In this document: positions 1 through 8,189 of the stretch, one piece after another
Layout: each line of letters starts with the position of its first letter
Position numbering within the stretch: the stretch's first letter is position 1
Assembly (NCBI GenBank): GCA_049314515.1
Contig: JBMOEY010000005.1
Location: 1 to 34,629 of the forward strand
Source of the DNA: RFQD01 sp049314515
GTDB lineage: Bacteria > Actinomycetota > Actinomycetes > Actinomycetales > Microbacteriaceae
Length of the DNA stretch: 34,629 bases
Reading direction: 5' to 3'
Translations under genes and position numbers: made by a program
Notes under the pieces: model-generated
The model's database searches: none
Told to the model about the DNA's origin: nothing
The model's input: only the letters and a program-made list of their open reading frames with translations

Positions 1-49
1 CGGTGGCTGGTGGACGATTTCTGTCACGCACTGCCCGCTGACCACCAAG

Positions 50-2209
50 CTAGTGGGCCAGGCCAGCCTTGTCGGCAATCTTCTTCATCCACTTTGGCGC
101 CCACCAGTTTGCGTCGCCGAATAGTTTCATCAACGCGGGCACGAGTAATGCGCGCACGACCGTCGCGTCGAGCAAAATAGCGAAGGCGATTCCCAGCCCG
201 AGCATTTTGACGGTGCTCACACCGGACGTGACGAACGGCAAGAAGTTCACCGCCAGCACAAGTGCCGCTGCGGTGATGATGCGTCCGCTGCGCTGCAGTC
301 CCACGGCCACGGAATCTGTCGTGCTCTTGCCCAACTCGTGCTGTTCTTTGATGCGACTGAGCAGGAACAACTCGTAGTCCATCGACAACCCAAATGTCAC
401 CACCGCGATGAGGATGAACATCGACGCGTCAATCGACCCGGTGAGCGTGAAGCCGCCCAACAGCTCGCGCAGGTGGCCGTCGAGGAACACCCAGGTCAGC
501 AAGCCCAGAGTAGAGAGAAGCGACACGAGATTGAGCAGAACCGCTTTCACGGGCAGCAGGACACTGCCGGTGAACAGGAACAGCAGGATGAAGGTGCTGA
601 TGGCAATCCACGCGATGACCCACGGGAGCCGCTCCGCAATCCCATTCAGGGAATCCGCGTAGTCGGCGGCAATGCCCCCGACGAGCACTGTGAACGACGG
701 CTCGAGGGCTCGAACGTTCTCGGTCAGGGTGACGCCGTCACTCGAGCGTGCCTCGACATCGTGAATTGCGATGATGCGTTTCGCATCCCCATTGTCATAG
801 CTGGAGAAGAGGCTGGCCGATCTCGCATCGGTCTTACCGTCGAGCGTGATTCCGAGCGGGCTTTGTACGCGCACGATGTGATCCACTTTGCTCAGGTCGG
901 CGACGTAGCTCGCAAACTGTTCGGGGCTTGCGCCCTCGACCACAATCGACACCGGTTTCGCTTCTTGCCCGTCGAAACGGTCGCGCTGAATTTCACTTGC
1001 CACGGCGATGGGGGCACTTGCCGGCAGGATGCGCTCGTCGACGAGCCCGAACTTTGCCGAGCTGCCCAGCGCGATTAGGCCACCGAGTGCAGCGAGGGTG
1101 ATGACGAGCACGAGCACAGCGTTCTTCATCACAAAGCGCGAGAGTCGAGCCCACGCCCCATTGTCGCTTGTTGTCTTCGAGATTCGAATTACCCGCAACG
1201 CATTGACGCGATCGCCCAAGAGTGTGAGCACGGCCGGAAGCGCAATGAGTGCGCCCGCGACGGCCATGCCCACCACCGCGATGCCGGCGTAGGCGAATGA
1301 GCGCAAGAAGTATTGCGGAAAGAGAATCATCGAGGCGGTGACCACCGCGACTGTCAGGCCCGAGAACAACACCGTGCGACCGGCCGTTGCCATCGTCGTG
1401 GCGACTGCGTCGGGCACGGGTTTGCCCGCCAATCGTTCCTCGCGGAAGCGGTTCACAATGAGAAGCGAGTAGTCGATACCGAGCCCGAGCCCCATACCGG
1501 TGAGCAGGTTGAGGGCAAAGACCGAGACATCAGTCGACAGGGTGGCCAGCCAGATGAAAAAGAAACTGCCCAAAATTCCGAGTCCACCGACAATCAAGGG
1601 AAGTCCGGCTGCGACGACTGACCCGAAGACAAAGACGAGCAAAATCAAACTCAGCGGAATCGCGATGCTTTCCGCCAGGCTGAGGTCCGTCGCGATGGAC
1701 TCGTTCAGCGCCACGGCCATCGCCGCCACGCCCGTGTAGTAGACGTCGGTACCGTCGATTTGCGACCCGAGGGTGGATTCAATGAGCTTTGTTTCTGCGC
1801 TGCGCGAAGCGGGAGTCGTGTCGGCATAGGTCACAAAAACGTAGGCCGCTTCGCCGTCCGTGCTTTTGAGCGACGGGAGGCGGCCCATCGAGTAGTACGT
1901 GTCGACGTGATCGATTCCGTCGAGCCCCTCGATTTTGTCGACAATGGTATTGGTGAGCGCCTCGGATGCGGGGTCGTCAGCGCTGCGGTGAAAGTCAAGA
2001 ATGATGGCCAACTCGGCCGGGTGATCACCAAAGTCTTCTTTGAGAATCGTGAATGCGCGCGACGATTCACTATTCGGGTCGTTGTATCCGCTTGACTGCA
2101 GCGACGGAAAAACCTGTAGTCCTCCGATGGCTGACAGGTAGACGAGAGCAAGGAAGGTCAGGAGCGTAGCGAGCGGGTGACGGATGATGGACTCGGTGAG
2201 ACGGCGCAC
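50..2209 (-). CDS. MMPL-family (RND superfamily) membrane transporter
   Basis: The protein (about 719 residues) has the layout of actinobacterial MMPL transporters, which are proton-driven exporters of lipids or other hydrophobic compounds. There is an N-terminal membrane helix, an extracytoplasmic domain, a block of about five helices, a second extracytoplasmic domain and a second helix block. Each helix block carries the conserved Asp-Tyr pair expected for proton relay (GLGIDYSLLIVNRFREE in the first half, FGLSMDYELFLLSRIKEQ in the second). I prefer the GTG at 2209 over a TTG at 2212, because a TAAGAT -10 lies exactly 6 nt before that GTG and no Shine-Dalgarno sequence is visible. It lies 72 nt downstream of the cysteine desulfurase on the same strand but seems to have its own promoter. 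The family is clear; the substrate cannot be read from sequence. Confidence 0.87.
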   Translation of the reverse strand: MRRLTESIIRHPLATLLTFLALVYLSAIGGLQVFPSLQSSGYNDPNSESSRAFTILKEDFGDHPAELAIILDFHRSADDPASEALTNTIVDKIEGLDGIDHVDTYYSMGRLPSLKSTDGEAAYVFVTYADTTPASRSAETKLIESTLGSQIDGTDVYYTGVAAMAVALNESIATDLSLAESIAIPLSLILLVFVFGSVVAAGLPLIVGGLGILGSFFFIWLATLSTDVSVFALNLLTGMGLGLGIDYSLLIVNRFREERLAGKPVPDAVATTMATAGRTVLFSGLTVAVVTASMILFPQYFLRSFAYAGIAVVGMAVAGALIALPAVLTLLGDRVNALRVIRISKTTSDNGAWARLSRFVMKNAVLVLVITLAALGGLIALGSSAKFGLVDERILPASAPIAVASEIQRDRFDGQEAKPVSIVVEGASPEQFASYVADLSKVDHIVRVQSPLGITLDGKTDARSASLFSSYDNGDAKRIIAIHDVEARSSDGVTLTENVRALEPSFTVLVGGIAADYADSLNGIAERLPWVIAWIAISTFILLFLFTGSVLLPVKAVLLNLVSLLSTLGLLTWVFLDGHLRELLGGFTLTGSIDASMFILIAVVTFGLSMDYELFLLSRIKEQHELGKSTTDSVAVGLQRSGRIITAAALVLAVNFLPFVTSGVSTVKMLGLGIAFAILLDATVVRALLVPALMKLFGDANWWAPKWMKKIADKAGLAH

Positions 2210-2215
2210 CAAAAC

Positions 2216-2221
2216 ATCTTA
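2216..2221 (-). promoter_or_regulatory. -10 element (TAAGAT) for a leaderless MMPL transcript
   Basis: On the minus strand TAAGAT is followed by 6 nt (GTTTTG) and then the GTG at 2209. This TANNNT-N6-RTG layout recurs before several genes in the window and predicts transcription starting at or next to the start codon. I see no convincing -35. Confidence 0.5.
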
Positions 2222-2281
2222 TTGGGGGCAGGGATTTTTAGACTACGCGTTGCGGGAGGGTGCGCCGAACGCGCGGGAGCA

Positions 2282-3433
2282 TCACGTGCGAAGAGATCGA
2301 ACTTGGTCCACGGCGTCAATGAAAGCACGCGTGGCCTCAGCGACCTCGGTCTCGGTCGTGGTGTGCGCCAAGCTCACCCGCACGGCGGTTCTCGCGGTAT
2401 CCGGGGCGCTTCCGCAGGCCAGCAAAACGTGAGAGGGATCATCCTTGCCCGCCGCACACGCAGCGCCACTCGACACGAGAACACCGCGAGACTCGAGCTC
2501 GAGCAAGATTGATTCACCGTTGATGCCCGCAAAGGTGAATGCGGCAATCGAGGGCAGACAAGAATTAGCATCTCCCGAGACGCGCGCTTCGGGGACGGCA
2601 GCCATGATGTCATGTACGAGAGAGTCGCGCAGATGAGTAACGCGGGTTGCCTCGACTTCGCGCGCATCGCCCGACGGCACGACCGTGGTGATTGCTGTTG
2701 CCAGCGCTACCGCCCACGCCACGTTCTCGGTGCCGGAGCGGCGGTCATCTTCTTGACCACCGCCATGAAGCAGAGGTTCAAGGCTGACGCCGCGCCTCAG
2801 GTAAACAAATCCCGATCCCTTGGGACTGCCGAGTTTATGGCCAGAAACGGTCAGAGCGTCGACACCAAGCGATTTCGGGCGAACATCGAGCCACCCTGCC
2901 GATTGAACGGCATCGGTATGCATGAGAGCGCCGACGGCACGAATGCGCTGTGCAATCTCGGAAATGGGATGAATCGTGCCAATCTCGTTGTTGGCGTGCA
3001 TGAGCGTGACCAACGTTGTGTCGTCGCGCAACTCTCGGTCGAGCTGCTCGAGCGTGATGCGACCGCAGTCGTCGACGTCAAGCCAGGTCACCTCGAAGTC
3101 GTGCACGCGCTCGAGAAACTCGACCGCCCCGAGAACCGCTTCGTGCTCGGTACGGGCACTGATGATGTGACGACCGCGCGGGTTGGCCAACGCGAGTCCG
3201 ATGACGCACAGGTTGTCACCCTCGGTGCCACCCGAGGTGAAGACCACCTCGTGCGCCGACACCTCGAGCCAGTTCGCAATCGCGCGGCGCGCATCCTCTA
3301 ACGCGGTGGATGCCCGCAAGCCCATCTCGTGCGAACTGCTCGGGTTGCCGAATTCGCTCGTCACCCACGGCCAGGCCGCCTCGAGTGCACCGGGAAACAC
3401 CGGTGTGGTTGCGGCGTGGTCGAGGTAAATCAT
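2282..3433 (-). CDS. Cysteine desulfurase (IscS/NifS-like), probably serving NadA cluster assembly
   Basis: This is a PLP-dependent enzyme that removes sulfur from L-cysteine and passes it as persulfide to Fe-S cluster assembly. The 383-residue protein shows DHAATTP at the N-terminus, GTEGDN near residue 69, HANNEIG near 146, the PLP lysine at about 200 (SGHKLGSPKG), GGGQEDDRRSGTEN near 224, and a catalytic Cys at about 326 (SSGAACAAG). It starts 15 nt after the nadC stop and is the last gene of the NAD operon. Because quinolinate synthase NadA needs an oxygen-sensitive [4Fe-4S] cluster, the location suggests a dedicated NadS-type role; that is inference from context. It could also serve general Fe-S or tRNA thiolation needs. 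Confidence 0.92.
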   Translation of the reverse strand: MIYLDHAATTPVFPGALEAAWPWVTSEFGNPSSSHEMGLRASTALEDARRAIANWLEVSAHEVVFTSGGTEGDNLCVIGLALANPRGRHIISARTEHEAVLGAVEFLERVHDFEVTWLDVDDCGRITLEQLDRELRDDTTLVTLMHANNEIGTIHPISEIAQRIRAVGALMHTDAVQSAGWLDVRPKSLGVDALTVSGHKLGSPKGSGFVYLRRGVSLEPLLHGGGQEDDRRSGTENVAWAVALATAITTVVPSGDAREVEATRVTHLRDSLVHDIMAAVPEARVSGDANSCLPSIAAFTFAGINGESILLELESRGVLVSSGAACAAGKDDPSHVLLACGSAPDTARTAVRVSLAHTTTETEVAEATRAFIDAVDQVRSLRT

Positions 3434-3448
3434 GATGCGTTGTGGCTC

Positions 3449-4300
3449 TTAGTCGATGACGACGTCGAGACCGAGATCCAGGGCGCGGGCACTGTGTGTC
3501 AGGGCCCCAATCGAAATGACGTCAACACCGGTTTCGGCAATCGCGCGAACGGTGTCGCGGTTTACCCCACCGCTCGCTTCGACCACGGCTCGTCCGGCGA
3601 TGAGTTCGACGCCGGCACGCAGGTCACCGAGAGAAAAGTTGTCGAGCATGATGATGTCGACGCCGGCAGCGACGACCGGCTCAATTTGGTCAATTCGATC
3701 CACTTCGACTTCGAGTTTCATCGTGTGCGGGAGCTGGGCGCGCACTCGAGCGAGTTCGCTCGTGAGATTTTTGCCACCCGCCGTCAGCACGGCGAGATGG
3801 TTGTCTTTCGCCATCACCGCGTCGGAGAGACTGAACCGATGATTCCGACCGCCGCCGCAGACCACGGCGTGGCGCTCGAACGCGCGAAGTCCGGGCGTTG
3901 TTTTGCGCGTATCTGCAATCACGGCGCTCGTGCCCGAAATCAATTCAACGAATTCGGCGGTGAGCGTCGCGATACCTGACATGCGCTGCGTGAAATTCAA
4001 CGCGACGCGTTCTCCGGTCAAAATACCTCGGGCGGGCCCTCGCACACTTGCGAGCGTTTCGCCCGCTCTGAAGCGCGCACCTTCGACAACACACCACTCG
4101 ACCGTGATTCGTGGGTCGGTCAGGCGAAAGGCGGCCTCGAAGGCACCCGCGCCCGCGAACACGCCCGGTTCGCGGGCAGTGAACGTGGCAACCGCAGTTG
4201 CGTCGGCGGGAATCAGGTACTGAGAAGTGACGTCTCCCCACGGCGCGTCTTCGCGCAGTGCGGCTATTACGACCTCTTCGACGAGAGCTGGACTGAGCAT
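3449..4300 (-). CDS. nadC: Nicotinate-nucleotide pyrophosphorylase (quinolinate phosphoribosyltransferase)
   Basis: NadC converts quinolinate and PRPP to nicotinate mononucleotide with release of CO2, the third step of de novo NAD synthesis. The 283-residue protein contains RKTTPGLRAFERHAVVCGGG followed by NHRFSLSDAVMAKDNHL (phosphoribosyl and quinolinate binding), EVEVDRIDQI, IMLDNFSLGDL, and a glycine-rich EASGGVN plus ISIGALTHS near the C-terminus. The ATG at 4300 overlaps the nadB stop by one base (TGATG), so I reject a longer frame running upstream inside nadB. The length is typical for the family. Confidence 0.96.
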   Translation of the reverse strand: MLSPALVEEVVIAALREDAPWGDVTSQYLIPADATAVATFTAREPGVFAGAGAFEAAFRLTDPRITVEWCVVEGARFRAGETLASVRGPARGILTGERVALNFTQRMSGIATLTAEFVELISGTSAVIADTRKTTPGLRAFERHAVVCGGGRNHRFSLSDAVMAKDNHLAVLTAGGKNLTSELARVRAQLPHTMKLEVEVDRIDQIEPVVAAGVDIIMLDNFSLGDLRAGVELIAGRAVVEASGGVNRDTVRAIAETGVDVISIGALTHSARALDLGLDVVID

Positions 4301-5865
4301 CAGTCGCCTTTCTGAACCAGCACGATGGGACGCGCAGAGCCGGGCGTTGTTTTCGGAAAATCTAATCGGTAGTGGGCGCCGCGCGACTCTTCGCGTGCGA
4401 GAGCTGCCTCGGTGACGGCATGTGCGAGAAGCAATAGGTTCGCGTCCTCCCAGTCGGGAAACATGCGGTGCTTCTTTTTGGCCGGACGCCAGCCGGCGAT
4501 TCGCTCGCGCGCGCCCTGCAGGCCGGCTGCGTCGCGGGCCAATCCGACGTTGTCCCACATGAGCGTTTGCAACTCGACCCGGTCGACGACCTCGGTGGGC
4601 ACCGTCTTATCTTTACCCGGTGCCGAGATCCTGAGATGTGCCAGTGGTGGCTGGTCGACCCAGCGCACGCTCGGCGGGTCCGCCGGCCACGGTTCGTCGA
4701 GTGCCGCGACAGCTCGGTGTGAGAACACAACCGATTCAAGCAACGAGTTCGAGGCAAGACGGTTTGCACCGTGAGTTCCCGTGCAGGCCACCTCGCCCAC
4801 GGCGAAGAGCCCTTCCACGCTCGTGCGTCCGAACGTATCGGTCGCAACTCCGCCCATCCAATAGTGCGCGGCGGGAGTCACCGGAATCGGGTTGCGCGCC
4901 CAGTCGAGCCCGTAGCGCGCGCAGGCCGCATTGATGCTGGGGAAGCGTTGCGCAAGAAAGTCGGCCCCGAGCGCGGTGGCATCGAGCAAGACCGGTTGCC
5001 CACCCTGGGCGAGCATCTCGCGCTGGATCGCCCTCGCGACCACGTCGCGTGGGGCGAGTTCGGCGCGCGCATCCACCGCGGTCATGAAGCGTTCTCCGGC
5101 ATCGTTGATGAGTACGGCACCCTCGCCGCGAACTGCCTCCGAGATAAGGAAAGAGCCGGGCACTGCCAGTGCGGTGGGGTGGAACTGGTAGAACTCGACG
5201 TCGGCGAGAACGGCCCCGGCACGGAATGCCAGCGCGATGCCGTCACCCGTGGTCACCGCCGGATTCGTGGTGTGACGATAAAGCTGACCGGCACCGCCCG
5301 AGGCGAGAATGACCGCATCCGCCTCGATGTCTTCGGGACCGTTGGAGGTAAGAATTCGAACTCCACGAACGACCCCGCGTGACCCGTGCACCGTCTCTTC
5401 CGTCAGAAGCTTGATGACGAAGTCGTGCTCGCGCACGTCGGCCACACGGGCCGTGACGGCGGCCACGAGTGCGGCACTGATTCCCGCTCCCGTCGCATCT
5501 CCACCGGCATGCAGGATTCGCGCGTGCGAGTGGGCCGCCTCGAGCCCGCGGGCAAACTCGCCGGCCGATCGATCAAAGTCGACGCCGAAACTCACCAGGT
5601 CGGCAATCCGCTGCGGGCCCTCGGAGCACAAGACGTCGACGGCCGGGGGCCAGCACAACCCGTTTCCTGCGTCGATCGTGTCGGCCACGTGCGAGGCGAT
5701 GCTGTCCTCTGTCGAGGTGACAGCAGCGATTCCACCCTGCGCGTAGTGCGTGTTACTTTCGCCGAGCGTCGACTTGGTCAGCAACGTCACGCGGTGAGTG
5801 CGCGCTGCTTCGACTGCGGCGATGAGCCCGGCGATTCCGCTGCCGATCACAACGACGTGCTTCAT
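4300..5865 (-). CDS. nadB: L-aspartate oxidase
   Basis: NadB oxidises L-aspartate to iminoaspartate using FAD, the first step of the pathway. The 521-residue protein opens with the FAD dinucleotide-binding motif GSGIAG (residues 8-13). It continues with HYAQGGIAAV, YQFHPTAL, the RAELAPRDVVARAI segment with its active-site Arg, and THGANRLASNSLLE before the C-terminal helical domain. These separate it from succinate dehydrogenase flavoproteins together with the nadA/nadC context. It begins 39 nt after nadA and ends coupled to nadC. Confidence 0.96.
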   Translation of the reverse strand: MKHVVVIGSGIAGLIAAVEAARTHRVTLLTKSTLGESNTHYAQGGIAAVTSTEDSIASHVADTIDAGNGLCWPPAVDVLCSEGPQRIADLVSFGVDFDRSAGEFARGLEAAHSHARILHAGGDATGAGISAALVAAVTARVADVREHDFVIKLLTEETVHGSRGVVRGVRILTSNGPEDIEADAVILASGGAGQLYRHTTNPAVTTGDGIALAFRAGAVLADVEFYQFHPTALAVPGSFLISEAVRGEGAVLINDAGERFMTAVDARAELAPRDVVARAIQREMLAQGGQPVLLDATALGADFLAQRFPSINAACARYGLDWARNPIPVTPAAHYWMGGVATDTFGRTSVEGLFAVGEVACTGTHGANRLASNSLLESVVFSHRAVAALDEPWPADPPSVRWVDQPPLAHLRISAPGKDKTVPTEVVDRVELQTLMWDNVGLARDAAGLQGARERIAGWRPAKKKHRMFPDWEDANLLLLAHAVTEAALAREESRGAHYRLDFPKTTPGSARPIVLVQKGD

Positions 5866-5904
5866 GGGGTTCCCGTCTGTGGGGTGAGTAGGGGCACGTT
5901 GCGC

Positions 5905-7185
5905 TTAGGCGGGCTTCGCCGCGAGCATGCGCTCAAGTGCAACGCGCGCCGTTTCGGCGACGTCGGGTGCGACCGTAATCTGGTTGACAACCTCGCCGGC
6001 AACGAGCCGCTCGAGTACCCACGCGAGGTATCCCGGGTGAATGCGATACATGGTCGAACAGGGGCACACCACCGGGTCGAGGCAGAAAATAGTGTGCTGC
6101 GGATGCTCGGCCGCGAGGCGAGACACCATGTTGATCTCGGTTCCGATGGCGAAGGTTGTGGGCTCACTCGCTCCCTCGACGGCCCGGCGAATGTAATCGG
6201 TTGAACCCGATTCGTCCGCCGCATCGACAACTGGCATGGGGCATTCCGGATGCACAATCACGCGCACATCCGGAAAGTCAACGCGGGCTTTCTCGATTTG
6301 ATCGACCGTGAACCGCTTGTGCACGGAGCAGAATCCGTTCCACAGAATTACTTTGGCGTCGAGCAGACCTTGCTCTGTGTTGCCACCGAGCGTTTTGCGA
6401 CCGTGCCACAGCGGCATGTCGTCAACCGAGATCCCCATCGCTTTCGCGGTGTTTCGACCGAGGTGCTGGTCGGGAAAAAACAGCACCCGGTGTGCGCGGG
6501 CAAACGCCCAGTCGAGCACGGTGGCCGCGTTCGACGACGTGCAGACGATGCCACCGTTGTCTCCGCAGAATCCCTTGAGCGCGGCCGACGAGTTCATGTA
6601 CGTCACGGGAATGACGGGCACCTTGCCCGACTCGTCCGCCTCGGTTCCGAAGAGCGAGGTGAGTTCCTCCCAGCATTGGGTCACCGATTCGATGTCGGCC
6701 ATGTCAGCCATCGAGCATCCGGCGGCCAGATTGGGCAGAATCACCTGCTGGTGGGGTTGCGAGAGAATGTCTGCCGTTTCGGCCATGAAGTGCACTCCGC
6801 AAAAAACGATGTAGTCGGCGTCGGCGCGGTCGGCGGCCGCGCGAGCCAGTTGAAACGAATCCCCGAGGTAGTCGGCATGTTGCACGATCTCGTCGCGTTG
6901 GTAAAAGTGCCCGAGAATGACGAGCTTGTCGCCCAAGGTTACTTTGGCTGCGCGGATGCGCGCGTGCAGTTCCTCATTCGACGCGACCTTGTACTCCTGC
7001 GGCAGGCCGCCCTGCACGGGCGAGCCGGTGGGAATCACGTCGCCCATCGAGGCACCCGGCCCGTAGCTCGGAGCACCCTTGTCGAATTCCCACGGGCCTT
7101 GGGCGAGCGAGGGGCTGCAGGTCTCTTCTTTCGACGCACCGGTGACGATGAGTTGAATGCGGTCGTTCACGGATGCGGTGGTCAT
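5905..7185 (-). CDS. nadA: Quinolinate synthase A
   Basis: NadA condenses iminoaspartate with dihydroxyacetone phosphate to quinolinate, using a [4Fe-4S] cluster as Lewis acid. In this 426-residue protein the likely cluster ligands are Cys129 (FCGVHFMAETADIL), Cys215 (GIVCTSSNA) and Cys315 (VHPECPMPV). LGHFYQRDEIVQHADYLGDS near residue 91 is the first substrate-binding segment. The N-terminal extension of about 65 residues before the core is common in actinobacterial forms. Its ATG overlaps the nrtR stop by 4 nt (ATGA), indicating translational coupling with the repressor gene. Confidence 0.96.
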   Translation of the reverse strand: MTTASVNDRIQLIVTGASKEETCSPSLAQGPWEFDKGAPSYGPGASMGDVIPTGSPVQGGLPQEYKVASNEELHARIRAAKVTLGDKLVILGHFYQRDEIVQHADYLGDSFQLARAAADRADADYIVFCGVHFMAETADILSQPHQQVILPNLAAGCSMADMADIESVTQCWEELTSLFGTEADESGKVPVIPVTYMNSSAALKGFCGDNGGIVCTSSNAATVLDWAFARAHRVLFFPDQHLGRNTAKAMGISVDDMPLWHGRKTLGGNTEQGLLDAKVILWNGFCSVHKRFTVDQIEKARVDFPDVRVIVHPECPMPVVDAADESGSTDYIRRAVEGASEPTTFAIGTEINMVSRLAAEHPQHTIFCLDPVVCPCSTMYRIHPGYLAWVLERLVAGEVVNQITVAPDVAETARVALERMLAAKPA

Positions 7186-7901
7186 GCGGTTTCCTTCACG
7201 GTCAGCACAGGGCGAGAGCGGGGGCCAAGGTTGAATTCGCCGATCGAATCCGGCTCGGCGTTATAGCGGTAAAGCTGAGGTGGGCGATGGCGCGTTCCGG
7301 TGAGTCGTTCTCCCGTGGGAACGATGACACCGGAGGCTTCCATCGTGCGCCGAAAGTTTCCGGCGTCAATCGGACGCTGCAGGATGACTTCGTACACTTC
7401 GCGCAACGCGGCCAGCGTGAACGTGTCACCGAGAAAGCCGTGCGCGATGCGGCTGTATTCGAGCTTTGTTCGCAGGCGCCACAGGGCATAGTCAACGATG
7501 AGGTTGTGATCGAAGGCGAGCTCGGGAAGGTCATCCGCCCGAAACCACGCAACGTTTTCGCTCTCGAATGCTTGGGCCGCCTCTTCCCCGGCGACGAGCG
7601 CCCAGTAAACGATGGACACGACGCGCTCGCCGGGGGAGCGTGCCGGGTCTCCAAACGCATAGAGCTGCTCGAGGTAGCGCGGCTCGAGTCCGGTTGTTTC
7701 GCGCAGGGTTCGACTCGCGGAGTCGGCCAGGTCTTCCGACGCAGCGAGCGGCCCGCCGGGCAGGGCCCACTGGTTGGCAAAGGGATTGCGAATTCTTTTG
7801 ACTAACGGGATGCGCAACTCGGGAGTTTCGGAGTCGTTGGGTTGCAGCGTGAAAATGACAGTCGACACCGCAAGCGACAGTTGCTCGTCATGTGAGGTCA
7901 T
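7182..7901 (-). CDS. nrtR: NrtR-type transcriptional repressor (Nudix domain plus winged helix)
   Basis: NrtR proteins couple a degenerate Nudix domain that senses NAD metabolites such as ADP-ribose to a C-terminal winged-helix DNA-binding domain, and repress NAD synthesis genes. The 239-residue protein has a Nudix box at residues 50-72, but two acidic positions of the REUXEE core are replaced (Thr65 and Thr69), arguing against normal hydrolase activity. The C-terminal part (LREVYEVILQR, NFRRTMEASGVIVPTG, RPPQLYRYN) matches the NrtR helix-turn-helix end. I chose the ATG at 7901 because a strong AAGGAG lies just upstream; a longer frame to 8006 would run through the operator region. It is first in the operon, 4 nt overlapping nadA, so it probably represses itself as well as nadABC. 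Confidence 0.88.
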   Translation of the reverse strand: MTSHDEQLSLAVSTVIFTLQPNDSETPELRIPLVKRIRNPFANQWALPGGPLAASEDLADSASRTLRETTGLEPRYLEQLYAFGDPARSPGERVVSIVYWALVAGEEAAQAFESENVAWFRADDLPELAFDHNLIVDYALWRLRTKLEYSRIAHGFLGDTFTLAALREVYEVILQRPIDAGNFRRTMEASGVIVPTGERLTGTRHRPPQLYRYNAEPDSIGEFNLGPRSRPVLTVKETA

Positions 7902-7962
7902 TGCAACTCCTTCCACGCCGTGTGATGAGTACCTCCGGAGCTCCACAAAGGCACCGGGGTCT

Positions 7963-7985
7963 GTAAGAGTATTTTTGACTCTAAC
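7963..7985. promoter_or_regulatory. Inverted repeat upstream of nrtR, possible second operator
   Basis: GTAAGAGT and ACTCTAAC are 8-base arms with one mismatch, separated by 7 nt (ATTTTTG). The repeat lies in the nrtR leader/promoter zone, next to the stronger candidate at 7997-8017. It may be a second NrtR site or a promoter-proximal structure. Confidence 0.4.
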
Positions 7986-7996
7986 TCGACCCCATC

Positions 7997-8017
7997 TTAG
8001 TGTCATCTTGACCCAAA
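7997..8017. promoter_or_regulatory. Candidate NrtR operator (21-bp imperfect palindrome)
   Basis: TTAGTGTCA and TGACCCAAA are 9-base arms around a 3-nt centre, with 7 of 9 positions complementary (perfect complement would be TGACACTAA). About 21 bp of dyad symmetry upstream of an nrtR-nad operon is what this regulator family is known to bind. The match is by layout and symmetry; I could not compare it with a motif model. Confidence 0.55.
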
Positions 8018-8189
8018 CACCAAGCCGTCGAATGGCTTCGCGTCAATCGTGTTAATTTCGGGTCGAAATCCTGCTCAAGAGATGACAAAACGTTGCGAAG
8101 ACGGTTAAGTAAGGCGTGGAGTTCATCAAGGATGACGAACTCGAGCCCACTCGGGCTGTCACCGAAACGAAAGTGAGAGGCATTTACCA

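Noticed and set aside
1..60. Possible terminator (GCCCGCT/AGTGGGC) at the end of the MMPL gene
   Set aside because: Imperfect 7-base arms that run into the coding end; not convincing.
338..1078. Plus-strand 246-codon open frame opposite the MMPL gene
   Set aside because: The protein is rich in His, Arg and Gln, has no family features and lies entirely antisense to a clear transporter gene.
8144..8157. AGCCC-ACTC-GGGCT hairpin upstream of the permease
   Set aside because: A 5-bp stem is short enough to be chance in high-GC DNA; no regulatory context.
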